64,000 nucleotides of DNA, taken from positions 186,001 to 250,000 of the forward strand of contig CBDEVI010000002.1 in the NCBI GenBank assembly GCA_965243625.1, written 5' to 3'. Under the pieces are notes generated by a model. That model did not search any database and was not told the DNA's origin. It saw nothing but the letters and a program-made list of their open reading frames with translations. This stretch comes from JAJECS01 sp965243625 (GTDB taxonomy: Bacteria; Chloroflexota; UBA11872). Of this stretch, positions 16,673 through 25,633 are shown in pieces. Every line of letters starts with the position of its first letter. Positions within the stretch are counted from its first letter, which is position 1. The position numbers and the translations under genes are program-made.

Positions 16673-18730
16673 ATGAAGCATGTTGCGGGGCGTGTCATGA
16701 CCCGCCGCAATCTGTTGCGCGGTGCGTCCGCCGGCCTATTCGGGGCCGCAGGCGCGGCCGTACTGGCGGCGTGTGGCGAGGCGCAAGTCGTCGAAAAAAT
16801 CGTCACGCAGGAAGTGATCAAAGAGGTCCCGGTTGAGACCGTCGTCACCAAGGAAGTGGTGAAGGAGGTCCCGGTCGAGTCCGTGGTCACGAAGGAAGTC
16901 GTCAAGGAAGTCGCCGTCGAGAAGGTCGTGACGCAGGAAGTCATCAAGGAAGTCGTCAAGGAAGTCGAAGTCGTCAAGGAAGTCCCGAAGGAAGTCGTCA
17001 AGGAAGTCGAAGTCATCAAGGAAGTGCCGAAGGAAGTCGTCGTCGAGAAGATCGTGACGAAGGAAGTCGAGGTCATCAAGGAAGTCACGGCCGAGATGAT
17101 GATTCCGGAGGGTCCGCTCAGTGGTGAGGTCCTGACCCTCAGCGCGAGCCGCGCCAACACGCAGGACATCTTCACCCAGTTGCGGCAGGTCAGCAGCACG
17201 CAGGCCTTCGTGACCGACTACGTGTTCATGCCCCTGTGGTATGGCGACACGTGGGGCATGGGTGAGACTCCGGCGTTGACGGGCCAATGGGCGCCTGGTG
17301 TGGCCAGCAGCTGGGAAGAGGTCGAGCGCAACCGCGTCTACAACTTCAGCCTCAATCCCGACGTGGGTTGGCACGACGGCGCGCCGTTGACCGCCAGCGA
17401 CGTGCTGTTCGGCATCGAGATGGCGTTTGACACGAACTACAACAACAACAAGCACAAGACCGACTGGGGCGACATCGCCGGCGCCAAGGCGTGGGGTGAC
17501 AACCCGACCGACAGCGCCGAGGACATCGAGGGCATCTCCGTCATCGACGAGATGACGGTTCAGGTCGCGCTCGAGAAGCCGGACCCGGACTGGTGGGCCG
17601 CCGGAAGCAAGGTCTTCCCGATGGCGCGCCACCACTACGCGGGGCTGGACAAGGCGATTGCGACCGAGGCGCGGGCCACCAGCTTGCTGGGCAACGGCCC
17701 GATGATCTGGGAGCGTTACGTCACCCAGCAGTTCGCCGACATGACGGCGAACAAGAGCTACGCGTACGGCGCACCGTATGTGGACGACTACATCGTGCGT
17801 TACGGAGACGGCGAGGCGCTCAACGCGGCCACCGAGGCCAACGAGCAGCCGAACCCGATCGACTTCCACCGCGCCGCGGGCGGGGTGGAGGCCTTCGCGC
17901 GGCTGGCGGCGCAGGCGCACCTGCGGCCGTTCCCGCAGCGTTCCCCGTTCGGCGGGCACGTGTTCTTCAACCAGACCGCCGAGGTCTTTGCGGACATCAC
18001 CCTCGAGCAGCAGTCGCTGCTGATCGAGGCCATGGTGCTGGCGGTCGACCGCGAGACCATGAACAACGAGCTCTACGGCGGCACGCGGTTCATCTCGGAC
18101 TACATCTTCGAGCACATCGCGCTGCTGCAGGACCCGCCGGAGGGCACCTTCCGCGACCTGTCCTACAACCCCGACGCGGCCCGAGAGCTGGTCGCCGAGG
18201 TCGGGTGGGATTCCTCGAAGTCCATCAAGTGGATCAAGTGGGGCCCGCCGTCGCCGGCAGACCTGGCGCTCAAGGCCTACTGGGAGGAAATCGGCATCAA
18301 CACCGAGTTCCTGCTGGTCGACGGTTCAGCCGTCATCGAGAAGCTCTACCAGGAGCGCGTGCACGACATGGTCATGGCGAACATGGGCGGCGCCCAGAAC
18401 GCCTTGGACGCGTGTCTGCGCGTGTGCAGCGACAAGGTGTACGAGCTTGGTGGGTGGAACCACTCGAACATCAACCGCCCGTGGATCGACGAGATGTACG
18501 CGGCGGTGTTCGCGGCAGAGTCGCAGGAAGAGAAGCGCGAGCTCTGGCTCGAGCTGGCCGCCCGGTTGCACTCCAGAGGCAACATGGTGGCCGGTCTGCT
18601 GTGGCGCGGTTCCCTGCTGAACCTGTACCACCGCCGAGTCAACGGCGCCTTCTGGATGCAGCACTACGCGATTCCCGTTCGGTCCCCGATCAACCAGGTG
18701 TGGATCGACCCGTATTGGGAAGAGCGGTAG
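16673..18730 (+). CDS. Family-5 ABC substrate-binding lipoprotein, paralogue 1 of 3
   Basis: Extracellular binding protein of 685 residues, peptide/opine/nickel type (SBP family 5). It has a twin-arginine-like start (MTRRNLL), a lipobox ending at Cys34 (AVLAAC), then about 100 residues of EVVKEVPVE-type repeats, then the binding domain from about residue 140. Family-5 features include WEEVERNRVYNFSLNPDVGW HDG (spaced here), LTASDVLFGIEMAF and LLGNGPMIWERYV. Proteins of this family are normally about 500-600 residues; the extra length is the linker. ATG 16673 follows GGGGAGG; an earlier in-frame start at 16607 is unlikely. No permease or ATPase genes lie nearby. The ligand is unknown. Confidence 0.87.
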   Translation: MKHVAGRVMTRRNLLRGASAGLFGAAGAAVLAACGEAQVVEKIVTQEVIKEVPVETVVTKEVVKEVPVESVVTKEVVKEVAVEKVVTQEVIKEVVKEVEVVKEVPKEVVKEVEVIKEVPKEVVVEKIVTKEVEVIKEVTAEMMIPEGPLSGEVLTLSASRANTQDIFTQLRQVSSTQAFVTDYVFMPLWYGDTWGMGETPALTGQWAPGVASSWEEVERNRVYNFSLNPDVGWHDGAPLTASDVLFGIEMAFDTNYNNNKHKTDWGDIAGAKAWGDNPTDSAEDIEGISVIDEMTVQVALEKPDPDWWAAGSKVFPMARHHYAGLDKAIATEARATSLLGNGPMIWERYVTQQFADMTANKSYAYGAPYVDDYIVRYGDGEALNAATEANEQPNPIDFHRAAGGVEAFARLAAQAHLRPFPQRSPFGGHVFFNQTAEVFADITLEQQSLLIEAMVLAVDRETMNNELYGGTRFISDYIFEHIALLQDPPEGTFRDLSYNPDAARELVAEVGWDSSKSIKWIKWGPPSPADLALKAYWEEIGINTEFLLVDGSAVIEKLYQERVHDMVMANMGGAQNALDACLRVCSDKVYELGGWNHSNINRPWIDEMYAAVFAAESQEEKRELWLELAARLHSRGNMVAGLLWRGSLLNLYHRRVNGAFWMQHYAIPVRSPINQVWIDPYWEER

Positions 18731-18778
18731 CGCTCACCACGATGCCCCTGCCCTGAGCAGCGGCACCCGCGGAGTTCG

Positions 18779-18810
18779 AAAGGCCGGCGGTCGGAAGACC
18801 GCCGGCCTTT
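18779..18810 (+). terminator. Rho-independent-type terminator after binding protein 1
   Basis: A 14-bp stem (AAAGGCCGGCGGTC with GACCGCCGGCCTTT) around a GGAA loop, 48 nt after the stop codon. The T-run is short (TTT). Hairpins of nearly the same stem sequence follow the two paralogues downstream. Confidence 0.75.
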
Positions 18811-18986
18811 CGGCGTCTCGGGGACATCGTGCTCCCCAGCGATGCGCCCGGGTCCAGCTGCCTCGGAATCGACGCCGACGCGCCTGACTCCCGGCTAGGG
18901 CTGCGGGTGCCGTCGTCGCATCCCGGCAAGCCGCATGCGGCTCCCTGGACGAGACCGATTGGCCCAGCCGGTAGAGGCACTTCGTC

Positions 18987-19123
18987 TTGAAATCACAATA
19001 TCGGGTAAGCTATCGCCCCGCGGCTAGGCCGGGATGATGCATGGCGCGCCGCCCCGATACCGTCGCCGCGGAGCGATCGCCTAGCGGCGCGCCGCCGCCA
19101 GGACGGCGGCAGGGGAGGCTGGC
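18987..19123 (+). promoter_or_regulatory. Promoter and structured leader of binding protein 2
   Basis: A block GGGTAAGCTATCGCCCCG (19003-19020) closely matches the one at 21399-21416 before paralogue 3 and probably contains the promoter. Downstream are a 10-bp inverted repeat, GGCGCGCCGC (19043-19052) with GCGGCGCGCC (19084-19093), and a small hairpin GCCGCC-AGGAC-GGCGGC (19094-19110) ending one nt before GGGGAGG. The two hairpins abut and could interact. The remainder of the 393-bp gap from 18731 holds the terminator; 18811-18986 shows nothing I recognise. Confidence 0.45.
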
Positions 19124-21169
19124 ATGAAGGGTGTTGCGGGACGGGTCATGACCCGTCGAAATCTGTTGCGCGGTGCGTCCGCCGGCCTTTTCGGGGCCGC
19201 CGGGGCGGCCGTGCTGGCGGCGTGTGGCGAGGCGCAAGTCGTCGAAAAAATCGTCACGCAGGAAGTGATCCGAGAGGTCCCGGTTGAGACCGTCGTCACC
19301 AAGGAAGTGGTGAAGGAGGTCCCGGTCGAGTCCGTGGTCACGAAGGAAGTCGTCAAGGAAGTCGCGGTCGAGAAGGTCGTGACGCAGGAAGTGATCAAGG
19401 AAGTCGTCAAGGAAGTCGAAGTCGTCAAGGAGGTTCCGAAGGAAGTCGTCAAGGAAGTCGAAGTCATCAAGGAAGTGCCGAAGGAAGTCGTCGTCGAGAA
19501 GGTCGTGACGAAGGAAGTCGAGGTCATCAAGGAAGTCACGGCCGAGATGATGATTCCGGAGGGTCCGATCAGCGGCGGCACGCTGAATCACAGCGGCAGC
19601 GGCCCGAACCACCAGGACATCTTCAACCCGCTGAAGCAGGTCAGCAGCTCGCAGGCCTACATCACCGACTACGTGTTCATGCCCCTGTGGTATGGCGACA
19701 CGTGGGGCGCCGGTGACACCCCGGCCATGACGGGTGAGTGGGACAAAGGCGTGGCCAGCAGCTGGGACGAGGTCGAGCGCGCGCGCGTCTACAACTTCCA
19801 CCTCAATCCCGACGTCACGTGGCACGACCAGGTGCCGTTGACGGCGGACGACGTGCTGTTCGGCGCCAAGATGGGGCTGGACAAGAACTACGGCTCGGGC
19901 CAGCACAAGAAGGCCTGGGGCCGGATCGAGGGCGCCGAGGCCTGGGGCGAGAACCCCACGGACAACGTGGAGGACATTCCCGGCCTGACGAAGATCGACG
20001 AGATGACGGTGCAGGTCGCGATCGACCGGCCCGATTCGGCATGGTGGGCGAGTCGCGACTGGCACCTGCCGCCCATGGCCCGGCACCACTACGCCGGTCT
20101 CGACCCGGCAACGGCGATCCAGACGCGGGCGCTGAACCCGCTGGGCAACGGTCCGATGATCTGGGAGCGCTACGTCACCCAGCAGTTCGCCGACATGACG
20201 GCGCACAAGGACTTCGCCTACGGCGCGCCGTACGTCGACGACTACGTCGTGCGCTACGGCGAGCGCAACGCGCTGGACGCGGCGATGGAGGCGGGCGAGC
20301 AGGACTTCCACCGCGCCAGCAACATCGAGGCCTTCCAGCGCCTCGCGAGCCTTGGGCACCTGCGGCCGTTCCCGCAGCGCTCACCGTTCGGCGGGCACGT
20401 GTTCTTCAACCAGACCGCCGAGACCTTCGCCGACATGACCCTCGAGCAGCAGTCGCTGATGATCGAGGCCATGGTGCGGGCGGTGGACCGGGACACGATC
20501 AACAACGAGCTCCACGCGGGCACGCTGTTCATCTCGGACTACATCTTTGAGCACGTGGCGCTGATGCAGGACCCGCCGGAAGGCACCTTCCGCGCCCTGC
20601 CCTACGACCCGGACGCGGCGCGCGCCCTGGTCGAGGAGGCCCAGTGGGACTCCGAGAAGGAGATCCAGTGGATCAAGTGGGGGCCGCCGACGCCGACGGA
20701 CCTGGCGCTCAAGGACTACTGGGAGCAGGTGGGCATCAAGGTTGAGTTCTTCTTGGTCGACGGCTCAGCGGTGATCGAGAAGCTGTACCAGGAGCGGGTG
20801 CACGACTTGGTCCTCGCCAACATGGGCGGCGACCAGGCGGTGGTGGACGCGTGCCTGCGCGTGTGCAGCGACCGGGTGTACGAGCTCGGTGGCTGGAACC
20901 ACTCGAACATCAACCGCCCGTGGATCGACGAGGCCTACGCCGACATGCTCGCGGCGGAGAACAACGAGGCGCTGCGCGAGCGGTGGATCGAGTTCGCCAC
21001 GCGACTCCACTCCAAGGGCAACATGGTGGCCGGCCTGCTGTGGCGCGGTTCGCTGCGGAACCTGTATCACAGGCGTCTGCAGGGGGCGTTCTACATGCAG
21101 TTCTACGCCATGCCGGTGCACTCGCCGATCGAGCGCGTGTGGCTGGACGAGTACTGGGACGAGCGGTAG
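19124..21169 (+). CDS. Family-5 ABC substrate-binding lipoprotein, paralogue 2 of 3
   Basis: Protein of 681 residues with the same order as its neighbours: TRRNLL, lipobox Cys34, a long Val/Lys/Glu repeat linker, then a family-5 binding domain. The first 140 codons are almost identical at the DNA level to paralogues 1 and 3, whereas the binding domain has clearly diverged. Examples are the ligand-side segment GGTLNHSGSGPNHQDIFNPL and a shortened loop near GEQDFHRASNIEAF, where the others read NEQPNPIDFHRAAGG. Shared segments include LGNGPMIWERYVTQQFADMT and ELGGWNHSNINRPWIDE. A different ligand is likely but not known. It has its own leader and terminator, so it is probably transcribed alone. 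Confidence 0.87.
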   Translation: MKGVAGRVMTRRNLLRGASAGLFGAAGAAVLAACGEAQVVEKIVTQEVIREVPVETVVTKEVVKEVPVESVVTKEVVKEVAVEKVVTQEVIKEVVKEVEVVKEVPKEVVKEVEVIKEVPKEVVVEKVVTKEVEVIKEVTAEMMIPEGPISGGTLNHSGSGPNHQDIFNPLKQVSSSQAYITDYVFMPLWYGDTWGAGDTPAMTGEWDKGVASSWDEVERARVYNFHLNPDVTWHDQVPLTADDVLFGAKMGLDKNYGSGQHKKAWGRIEGAEAWGENPTDNVEDIPGLTKIDEMTVQVAIDRPDSAWWASRDWHLPPMARHHYAGLDPATAIQTRALNPLGNGPMIWERYVTQQFADMTAHKDFAYGAPYVDDYVVRYGERNALDAAMEAGEQDFHRASNIEAFQRLASLGHLRPFPQRSPFGGHVFFNQTAETFADMTLEQQSLMIEAMVRAVDRDTINNELHAGTLFISDYIFEHVALMQDPPEGTFRALPYDPDAARALVEEAQWDSEKEIQWIKWGPPTPTDLALKDYWEQVGIKVEFFLVDGSAVIEKLYQERVHDLVLANMGGDQAVVDACLRVCSDRVYELGGWNHSNINRPWIDEAYADMLAAENNEALRERWIEFATRLHSKGNMVAGLLWRGSLRNLYHRRLQGAFYMQFYAMPVHSPIERVWLDEYWDER

Positions 21170-21219
21170 CGGCTACCGCCATGCCGGCGCCTCGCGCGGC
21201 GGCATGAGCCCAGATCGAG

Positions 21220-21247
21220 GAGCCGGCGGTCATTTGACCGCCGGCTC
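21220..21247 (+). terminator. Terminator hairpin after binding protein 2
   Basis: A 12-bp stem, GAGCCGGCGGTC with GACCGCCGGCTC, around an ATTT loop, followed by only TT. The stem sequence is nearly the same as those after paralogues 1 and 3. It lies 50 nt after the stop. Confidence 0.7.
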
Positions 21248-21390
21248 TTCGGCGTTTCGGCGTGTCTCGCCGCCGAGCCGACCGCTTCCCGACCCACAGA
21301 TGCGCGCGTCATCTTTGTCGACGCACGCGGTTCGAGGACATCTGAACAAGACCGCCTGGCCGACGAACAATGGGCCATTCGCGCGCCTCT

Positions 21391-21519
21391 CTTGGTTTCG
21401 GTTAAGCTTTTGCCCCGTGGCGTCGCCGGGATGATGCAGGGCGCGCCGCCCCGATAGCGTCGCCGCGGATCTTTCGCCCAGCGGCGCGCCGCCGCCAGAT
21501 CGGCGGTAGGGGAGGTTGT
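21391..21519 (+). promoter_or_regulatory. Promoter and structured leader of binding protein 3
   Basis: GGTTAAGCTTTTGCCCCG (21400-21417) is the counterpart of the block before paralogue 2. It is followed by the inverted repeat GGCGCGCCGC (21440-21449) with GCGGCGCGCC (21481-21490), then GCCGCC-AGATC-GGCGGT (21491-21507) and AGGGGAGG before ATG 21520. The stem and 5-nt loop length are kept while the loop sequence changes among the three leaders. 21248-21390 shows nothing else recognisable. Confidence 0.45.
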
Positions 21520-23580
21520 ATGAAGCATGTTGCGGGACGGGTCATGACCCGTCGAAATCTGTTGCGCGGTGCGTCCGCCGGCCTATTTGGCGCGGCAGGC
21601 GCGGCCGTGCTGGCGGCGTGTGGCGAAGCGCAAATCGTCGAAAAGATCGTCACGCAGGAAGTGATCAAAGAGGTCCCGGTTGAGACCGTCGTCACCAAGG
21701 AAGTGGTGAAGGAGGTCCCGGTCGAGTCCGTGGTCACGAAGGAAGTCGTCAAGGAAGTCGCCGTCGAGAAGGTCGTGACGCAGGAAGTCATCAAGGAAGT
21801 CGTCAAGGAAGTCGAAGTCGTCAAGGAAGTCCCGAAGGAAGTCGTCAAGGAAGTCGAAGTCATCAAGGAAGTGCCGAAGGAAGTCGTCGTCGAGAAGGTC
21901 GTGACGAAGGAAGTCGAGGTCATCAAGGAAGTCACGGCCGAGATGATGATTCCGGACGGCCCGCTCAGCGGCGGCACGCTGACGCTCAGCGCCAGCCGCG
22001 CCAACACGCAGGACATCTTCACGCCGCTGCGCGCCGTCAGCAGCACGCAGGGGTTCGTGTTTGGCTACGTCTATGAACCGCTGTGGATCGGCGACACCTG
22101 GGGCATGGGCGAGACGCCGCAGATGACCGGCCAATGGGATAAGGCCCTGGCCAGCAGCTGGGAGGAAGTTGAGCAGGACCGGTCCTACATCTTCCATCTC
22201 AACCCCGACATCTGGTGGCACGACCGCACGCGCGTGGTCGACGCCGACGACATCCTGTTCGGCATGGAGATGGCGTTCGACCCGGCCTACAACAACAACA
22301 AGCACAAGACGGCGTGGGGCGACATCGAGGGTGTGAAGGCCTGGGCGGAGAACCCGACCGAAAGCATCACCGACGCCTCGGGTGTGACCAAGATTGACGA
22401 GATGACGGTCCAGGTCACGATCGAGCGGCCCGACAACAACTGGTGGGCGTCCGGCAGCAAAGTCTTTGCCATGCCGCGGCACCACTTCGCGGGTCTGGAC
22501 AAGGCGATCGCGACCGAAGCGCGAGCTGTTGACCTCCTGGGCAACGGCCCGATGATCTTCGAGCGCTACGTCACGCAGCAGTTCGCCGACCTCACGGCGA
22601 ACAAGGATTGGGCCTACGGCGCGCCCTACGTGGACGACTACGTCGTGCGCTATGGCGACGGCGCGGCGCTCGACGCGGCCACCGAGGCCAACGAGCAGCC
22701 AAACCCGATCGACTTCCACCGTGCGGCGGGCGGCATCGAGGCCTTCGCGCGGTTGGCGGCGCAGGCGCACCTGCGGCCGTTCCCGCAGCGCTCACCGTTC
22801 GCGTCCGGCGTGTTCCTCAACCAGACGGCGGAGATCTTCGCCGACATGACCCTCGAGCAGCAGTCGTTGCTGATCGAGGCCATGGTGCTGGCGGTGGACC
22901 GCGATCAGCTGAACAACGAGCTGCACGGCGGCACGCGGTTCATCTCGGACTACATCTTCGAGCACGTGGCGCTGCTGTCGGACCCGCCGGAAGGCACTTT
23001 CCGCGACCTGTCCTACAACCCGGACGCCGCACGCGAGTTGCTGGCGGAGGCGAACTGGGACAACAACAAGGTCATCAAGTGGATGCGCTGGCGAGCGCCC
23101 GCGCCGCGTGACCTGGCCATCAAGGCCTACTGGGACGAGGTCGGAATCCAGACCGAGTTCCTGATCATCGACGGCTCCGCCGTGATCGAGAAGCTCTACC
23201 AGGAGCGGGTGCACGACCTGGTGTTCGCCAACATGGGCGGCGACCAGAACCCCGTGGACGCGTGCCTGCGGATCTGCAGCGACCGGCTGTATGAGCTGGG
23301 TGGCTGGAACCACTCGAACATCAACCGGCCGTGGATCGACGAGGCGTACGCGGCGATCCTTGGTGCCGCAAACGCCGAGGAGCGGCGCGAGGTGTGGCTG
23401 GAGATGGCGACGCGGTTGCACGCGCGCGGTGAGATGGTCTACGGCCAGTTCTCGCGCGGGTCGCTGCTGAACCTGTACCACCGCCGGGTCAAGGGCGCGT
23501 TCTGGATGCAGAACTACGCCATTCCCGTGCGGTCGCCGATCAACCTGGTGTGGATCGACCCATACTGGGAAGAGCGGTAG
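21520..23580 (+). CDS. Family-5 ABC substrate-binding lipoprotein, paralogue 3 of 3
   Basis: Protein of 686 residues: TRRNLL export motif, lipobox Cys34, Val/Lys/Glu linker to about residue 140, then a family-5 binding domain. It is closer to paralogue 1 than to paralogue 2 in the binding domain; both have LTLSASRANTQDIF and NEQPNPIDFHRAAGG. It differs in the segments GFVFGYVYEPLWIGDTWG and WMRWRAPAPRDLAIKAYWD. ATG 21520 follows AGGGGAGGTTGT. Like the other two it lacks neighbouring permeases, so it must share a transporter encoded elsewhere or have another role such as sensing or scavenging. Confidence 0.87.
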   Translation: MKHVAGRVMTRRNLLRGASAGLFGAAGAAVLAACGEAQIVEKIVTQEVIKEVPVETVVTKEVVKEVPVESVVTKEVVKEVAVEKVVTQEVIKEVVKEVEVVKEVPKEVVKEVEVIKEVPKEVVVEKVVTKEVEVIKEVTAEMMIPDGPLSGGTLTLSASRANTQDIFTPLRAVSSTQGFVFGYVYEPLWIGDTWGMGETPQMTGQWDKALASSWEEVEQDRSYIFHLNPDIWWHDRTRVVDADDILFGMEMAFDPAYNNNKHKTAWGDIEGVKAWAENPTESITDASGVTKIDEMTVQVTIERPDNNWWASGSKVFAMPRHHFAGLDKAIATEARAVDLLGNGPMIFERYVTQQFADLTANKDWAYGAPYVDDYVVRYGDGAALDAATEANEQPNPIDFHRAAGGIEAFARLAAQAHLRPFPQRSPFASGVFLNQTAEIFADMTLEQQSLLIEAMVLAVDRDQLNNELHGGTRFISDYIFEHVALLSDPPEGTFRDLSYNPDAARELLAEANWDNNKVIKWMRWRAPAPRDLAIKAYWDEVGIQTEFLIIDGSAVIEKLYQERVHDLVFANMGGDQNPVDACLRICSDRLYELGGWNHSNINRPWIDEAYAAILGAANAEERREVWLEMATRLHARGEMVYGQFSRGSLLNLYHRRVKGAFWMQNYAIPVRSPINLVWIDPYWEER

Positions 23581-23628
23581 CGCCCACCGCGGCGCCCCTG
23601 CCCTGAGCAGCGGCGCCCGCGGACAGCG

Positions 23629-23660
23629 AAGAGCCGGCGGTCACTCGACCGCCGGCTCTT
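23629..23660 (+). terminator. Terminator hairpin after binding protein 3
   Basis: A 14-bp stem, AAGAGCCGGCGGTC with GACCGCCGGCTCTT, around an ACTC loop, 48 nt after the stop. This is the third copy of the stem seen at 18779 and 21220. Confidence 0.72.
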
Positions 23661-23788
23661 CGGCGTTTCGAGGCGCCCCCCGAGTGCGAGGCGCCCCGAA
23701 TGCCGCCTCGACCAGCGGCATCATGGATAATCGCGGCACTGTTTCCCGCACCGGTTGGCGGCGCGGCGCGATGAAGGAACCTGACGAT

Positions 23789-24541
23789 ATGCACTTGGTG
23801 CGCTACGAACTCGACGGCAGCATCCGGCACGGCATCTTGGAAGACGGCTCGATCGCCGAGATCGAGGGCGACTTTTTCGGCGACCGTCAGCGCACCGGCG
23901 CGGTGGTTGCCCTCGACGCGGTCACGCTCAAGTCGCCGACCGCGCCGTCAAAGGTCATCAACGCCGCCGGCAACTACGAGAGCCACATGGCGGGTGCGCC
24001 CAAGCCGCCCCGCCCCAAGCCGTTCCTGGCGCCCAGCACATCCGTCACGGACCCCGGCGCCAACGTCGTCATGCCGCGCGAAACGCCGGTGTCGTACGAA
24101 GGCGAAATGGCTGTCGTCATCAGCAAGCGTGGCCGCCATATCGCGGAGGACGAGGTTTCGGACTACATCCTCGGCGTGTGCTGCGCCAACGACGTCAGCG
24201 CCTACGAGTGGGTCGGCGCCGATAGCGATTGGTTCCGCGGCAAGGGCACGGACACGTTCTCGCCCTTCGGGCCCTGGATCACCCCCGGCCTCGACTACCG
24301 CGACCTCCAGCTCATCACGCGCGTCAACGGCGAGGTCGTCGAAGACACCCGCACGACCATGATGTTCTACGGCGTCGACGAGCTGGTCAGCTACGTCTCG
24401 CGGTACATGACCCTCGAGCCGGGCGATGTCTTCTTCACGGGCACCTCGGGCGAGAGCACGCCGCTCAACGACGGCGACGTCGTCGAGGTCGAAGTCGAAG
24501 GCAACGGGGTCCTCAGCAACACGTTCGTGCTGGCAACCTAG
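23789..24541 (+). CDS. Fumarylacetoacetate hydrolase (FAH) family protein
   Basis: Metal-dependent hydrolase or decarboxylase of 250 residues acting on C-C bonds of beta-keto acid-type catabolites. The metal ligands lie in PVSYEGEMAVV (the E-x-E pair) and ANDVSAYEW, and the C-terminal hallmark is GDVFFTGTSGEST followed by LNDGDVVEVEVEG. ATG 23789 is preferred because AAGGA lies 10 nt upstream and MHLVRYELDG is how family members usually begin; in-frame ATGs at 23771 and 23684 are possible. It may belong to sugar-acid or aromatic catabolism. The substrate is unknown. Confidence 0.85.
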   Translation: MHLVRYELDGSIRHGILEDGSIAEIEGDFFGDRQRTGAVVALDAVTLKSPTAPSKVINAAGNYESHMAGAPKPPRPKPFLAPSTSVTDPGANVVMPRETPVSYEGEMAVVISKRGRHIAEDEVSDYILGVCCANDVSAYEWVGADSDWFRGKGTDTFSPFGPWITPGLDYRDLQLITRVNGEVVEDTRTTMMFYGVDELVSYVSRYMTLEPGDVFFTGTSGESTPLNDGDVVEVEVEGNGVLSNTFVLAT

Positions 24542-24564
24542 CGGGCCTGCGCCAGTCGTTCCGG

Positions 24565-24611
24565 CATTCCGAGCGCAGCCAATCTGTCATTCCGAGCGGA
24601 GCGAGGAATCT
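24565..24611. repeat. Intergenic repeat units (CATTCCGAGCG type)
   Basis: Two adjacent left-arm units of the element family: a degenerate one at 24565-24584 and a good one at 24585-24611 (TGTCATTCCGAGCGGAGCGA then GGAATCT). No right arm is visible. They lie between convergent FAH and PhyH genes. Confidence 0.6.
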
Positions 24612-24658
24612 AGAGTGCCGAATCTCCGGCCGCCGGCTGCCCGGACCGCCGACCTGAG

Positions 24659-25408
24659 CTAGTCCGCCAGGCCCATCAGGGTGCGTCGCCGTGGGTCGGT
24701 TTGGCGGGCGATGTAGGCATCGGTGGACTTCATCTCGTCGTGCGACGCGAACTCCACCTGCGACGGCTTGAACAGCAGCCAGATCACCCGGCGCGGCCGG
24801 TCCGATGCATTCGGCGTGTTCGTGTGCCAGAGGTTCGTGTTGTTCAGCAGACAGGCGCCCGCGGGTCCGGTGGCATGCATCATTCCGGGAAGCGCGCGGG
24901 GCTGACCGTCGTGGTTGGCCCACGGTGGAGGCGGCTCCGCGCTCAGATGACTTCCGGGAAGAAAGGCGGTCGCGCCGTTGCGCTCGGTGATCTCGTCCAA
25001 GAAGTAGGTCAGGCGGAGGTAGGGGCCCCCGTCGCGATGCCAAAGCGTCGCCGCCCGTGAGCGCGGCGCCCGGTGGTTCCCCGTCGCATCGCAGCACAGC
25101 GTCGCGTCGTGCCCCAGCGCGGCTTGCACGATCGGCAGCACGGTCGGCAGGTCCATGAGGTCCTCGAAGACCGGGTCTAGTTCGAACAGCCGGTTGATGT
25201 CGATGGATCCCGACCCCGGAAGCGACGTTCGCCGATAGTCCTGCACGGCCGTTGGCACGTTGGCGTGGTCGCGGAAGAGCCGGTCGAGGCACTCGCGAAC
25301 CCGTTCCAGGCGCACGGGAGCAAGGGCCTGAGGCACGAGCGTGAAGCCGGTCAATTCCAGGCGCTTGAGGTGCAGCGCCATGGTGTGGACTTCCGGAAGC
25401 GGTTCCAT
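24659..25408 (-). CDS. Phytanoyl-CoA dioxygenase family protein (PhyH)
   Basis: Fe(II)/2-oxoglutarate oxygenase of 249 residues. The iron ligands are His and Asp in LWHRDGGPY (about H124 and D126) and the distal His in NLWHTNTPN (about H195), with Arg in RPRRVIWLLF nearby. The strand SIDINRLFELDPVFEDLMD is typical of the family. I took ATG 25408, preceded by GAGGGTGGGCG; the in-frame extension to 25528 is Arg/Ala-rich and looks non-coding. It is convergent with the FAH gene. The substrate is unknown. Confidence 0.85.
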   Translation of the reverse strand: MEPLPEVHTMALHLKRLELTGFTLVPQALAPVRLERVRECLDRLFRDHANVPTAVQDYRRTSLPGSGSIDINRLFELDPVFEDLMDLPTVLPIVQAALGHDATLCCDATGNHRAPRSRAATLWHRDGGPYLRLTYFLDEITERNGATAFLPGSHLSAEPPPPWANHDGQPRALPGMMHATGPAGACLLNNTNLWHTNTPNASDRPRRVIWLLFKPSQVEFASHDEMKSTDAYIARQTDPRRRTLMGLAD

Positions 25409-25530
25409 CGCCCACCCTCGACCAATCACACCGATAGTGCAGCGAGGATAGCGCCGGACCGGTGGCCCCGCTGCCCGGTGGTCCAGGCTGCGGGCAGCCT
25501 GGGAACTTGCCCGAGCGCGGGCGTTCAAAC

Positions 25531-25633
25531 TGTCATTCCGAGCGCCTCTCTGTCATTCCGAGCGCAGCGAGGAATCCAAGGGGCAGGAAGAAGGCACGTA
25601 GCCCTCAGATTCCTCACATTTGTTCGAAATGAC
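25531..25633. repeat. MITE-like palindromic element, about 83 bp, with an extra partial left arm
   Basis: A partial unit (25531-25550) precedes a full element at 25551-25633. The left arm is TGTCATTCCGAGCGCAGCGA then GGAATCC, the middle is AAGGGGCAGGAAGAAGGCAC then GTAGCCCTC, and the right inverted arm is AGATTCCTCACATTTGTTCG then AAATGAC. The arms are partly degenerate. The rest of the 384-bp gap between the PhyH and phosphonoacetate hydrolase genes (25409-25792) contains no recognisable gene. Confidence 0.65.

Noticed and set aside
16800..17100. Regularly spaced short repeats that could suggest a CRISPR array
   Set aside because: The units (AAGGAAGTC-like) are contiguous, in frame and encode the lipoprotein stalk; there are no unique spacers and no cas genes.
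16736..18115. Long open frame (459 codons) antisense to the first family-5 binding protein
   Set aside because: It is a composition shadow. The antisense of the Val/Lys/Glu repeat reads as repeated Asp/Leu/Phe (DDFDFLDDF), and the same frame recurs behind all three paralogues. No start signal or family resemblance.
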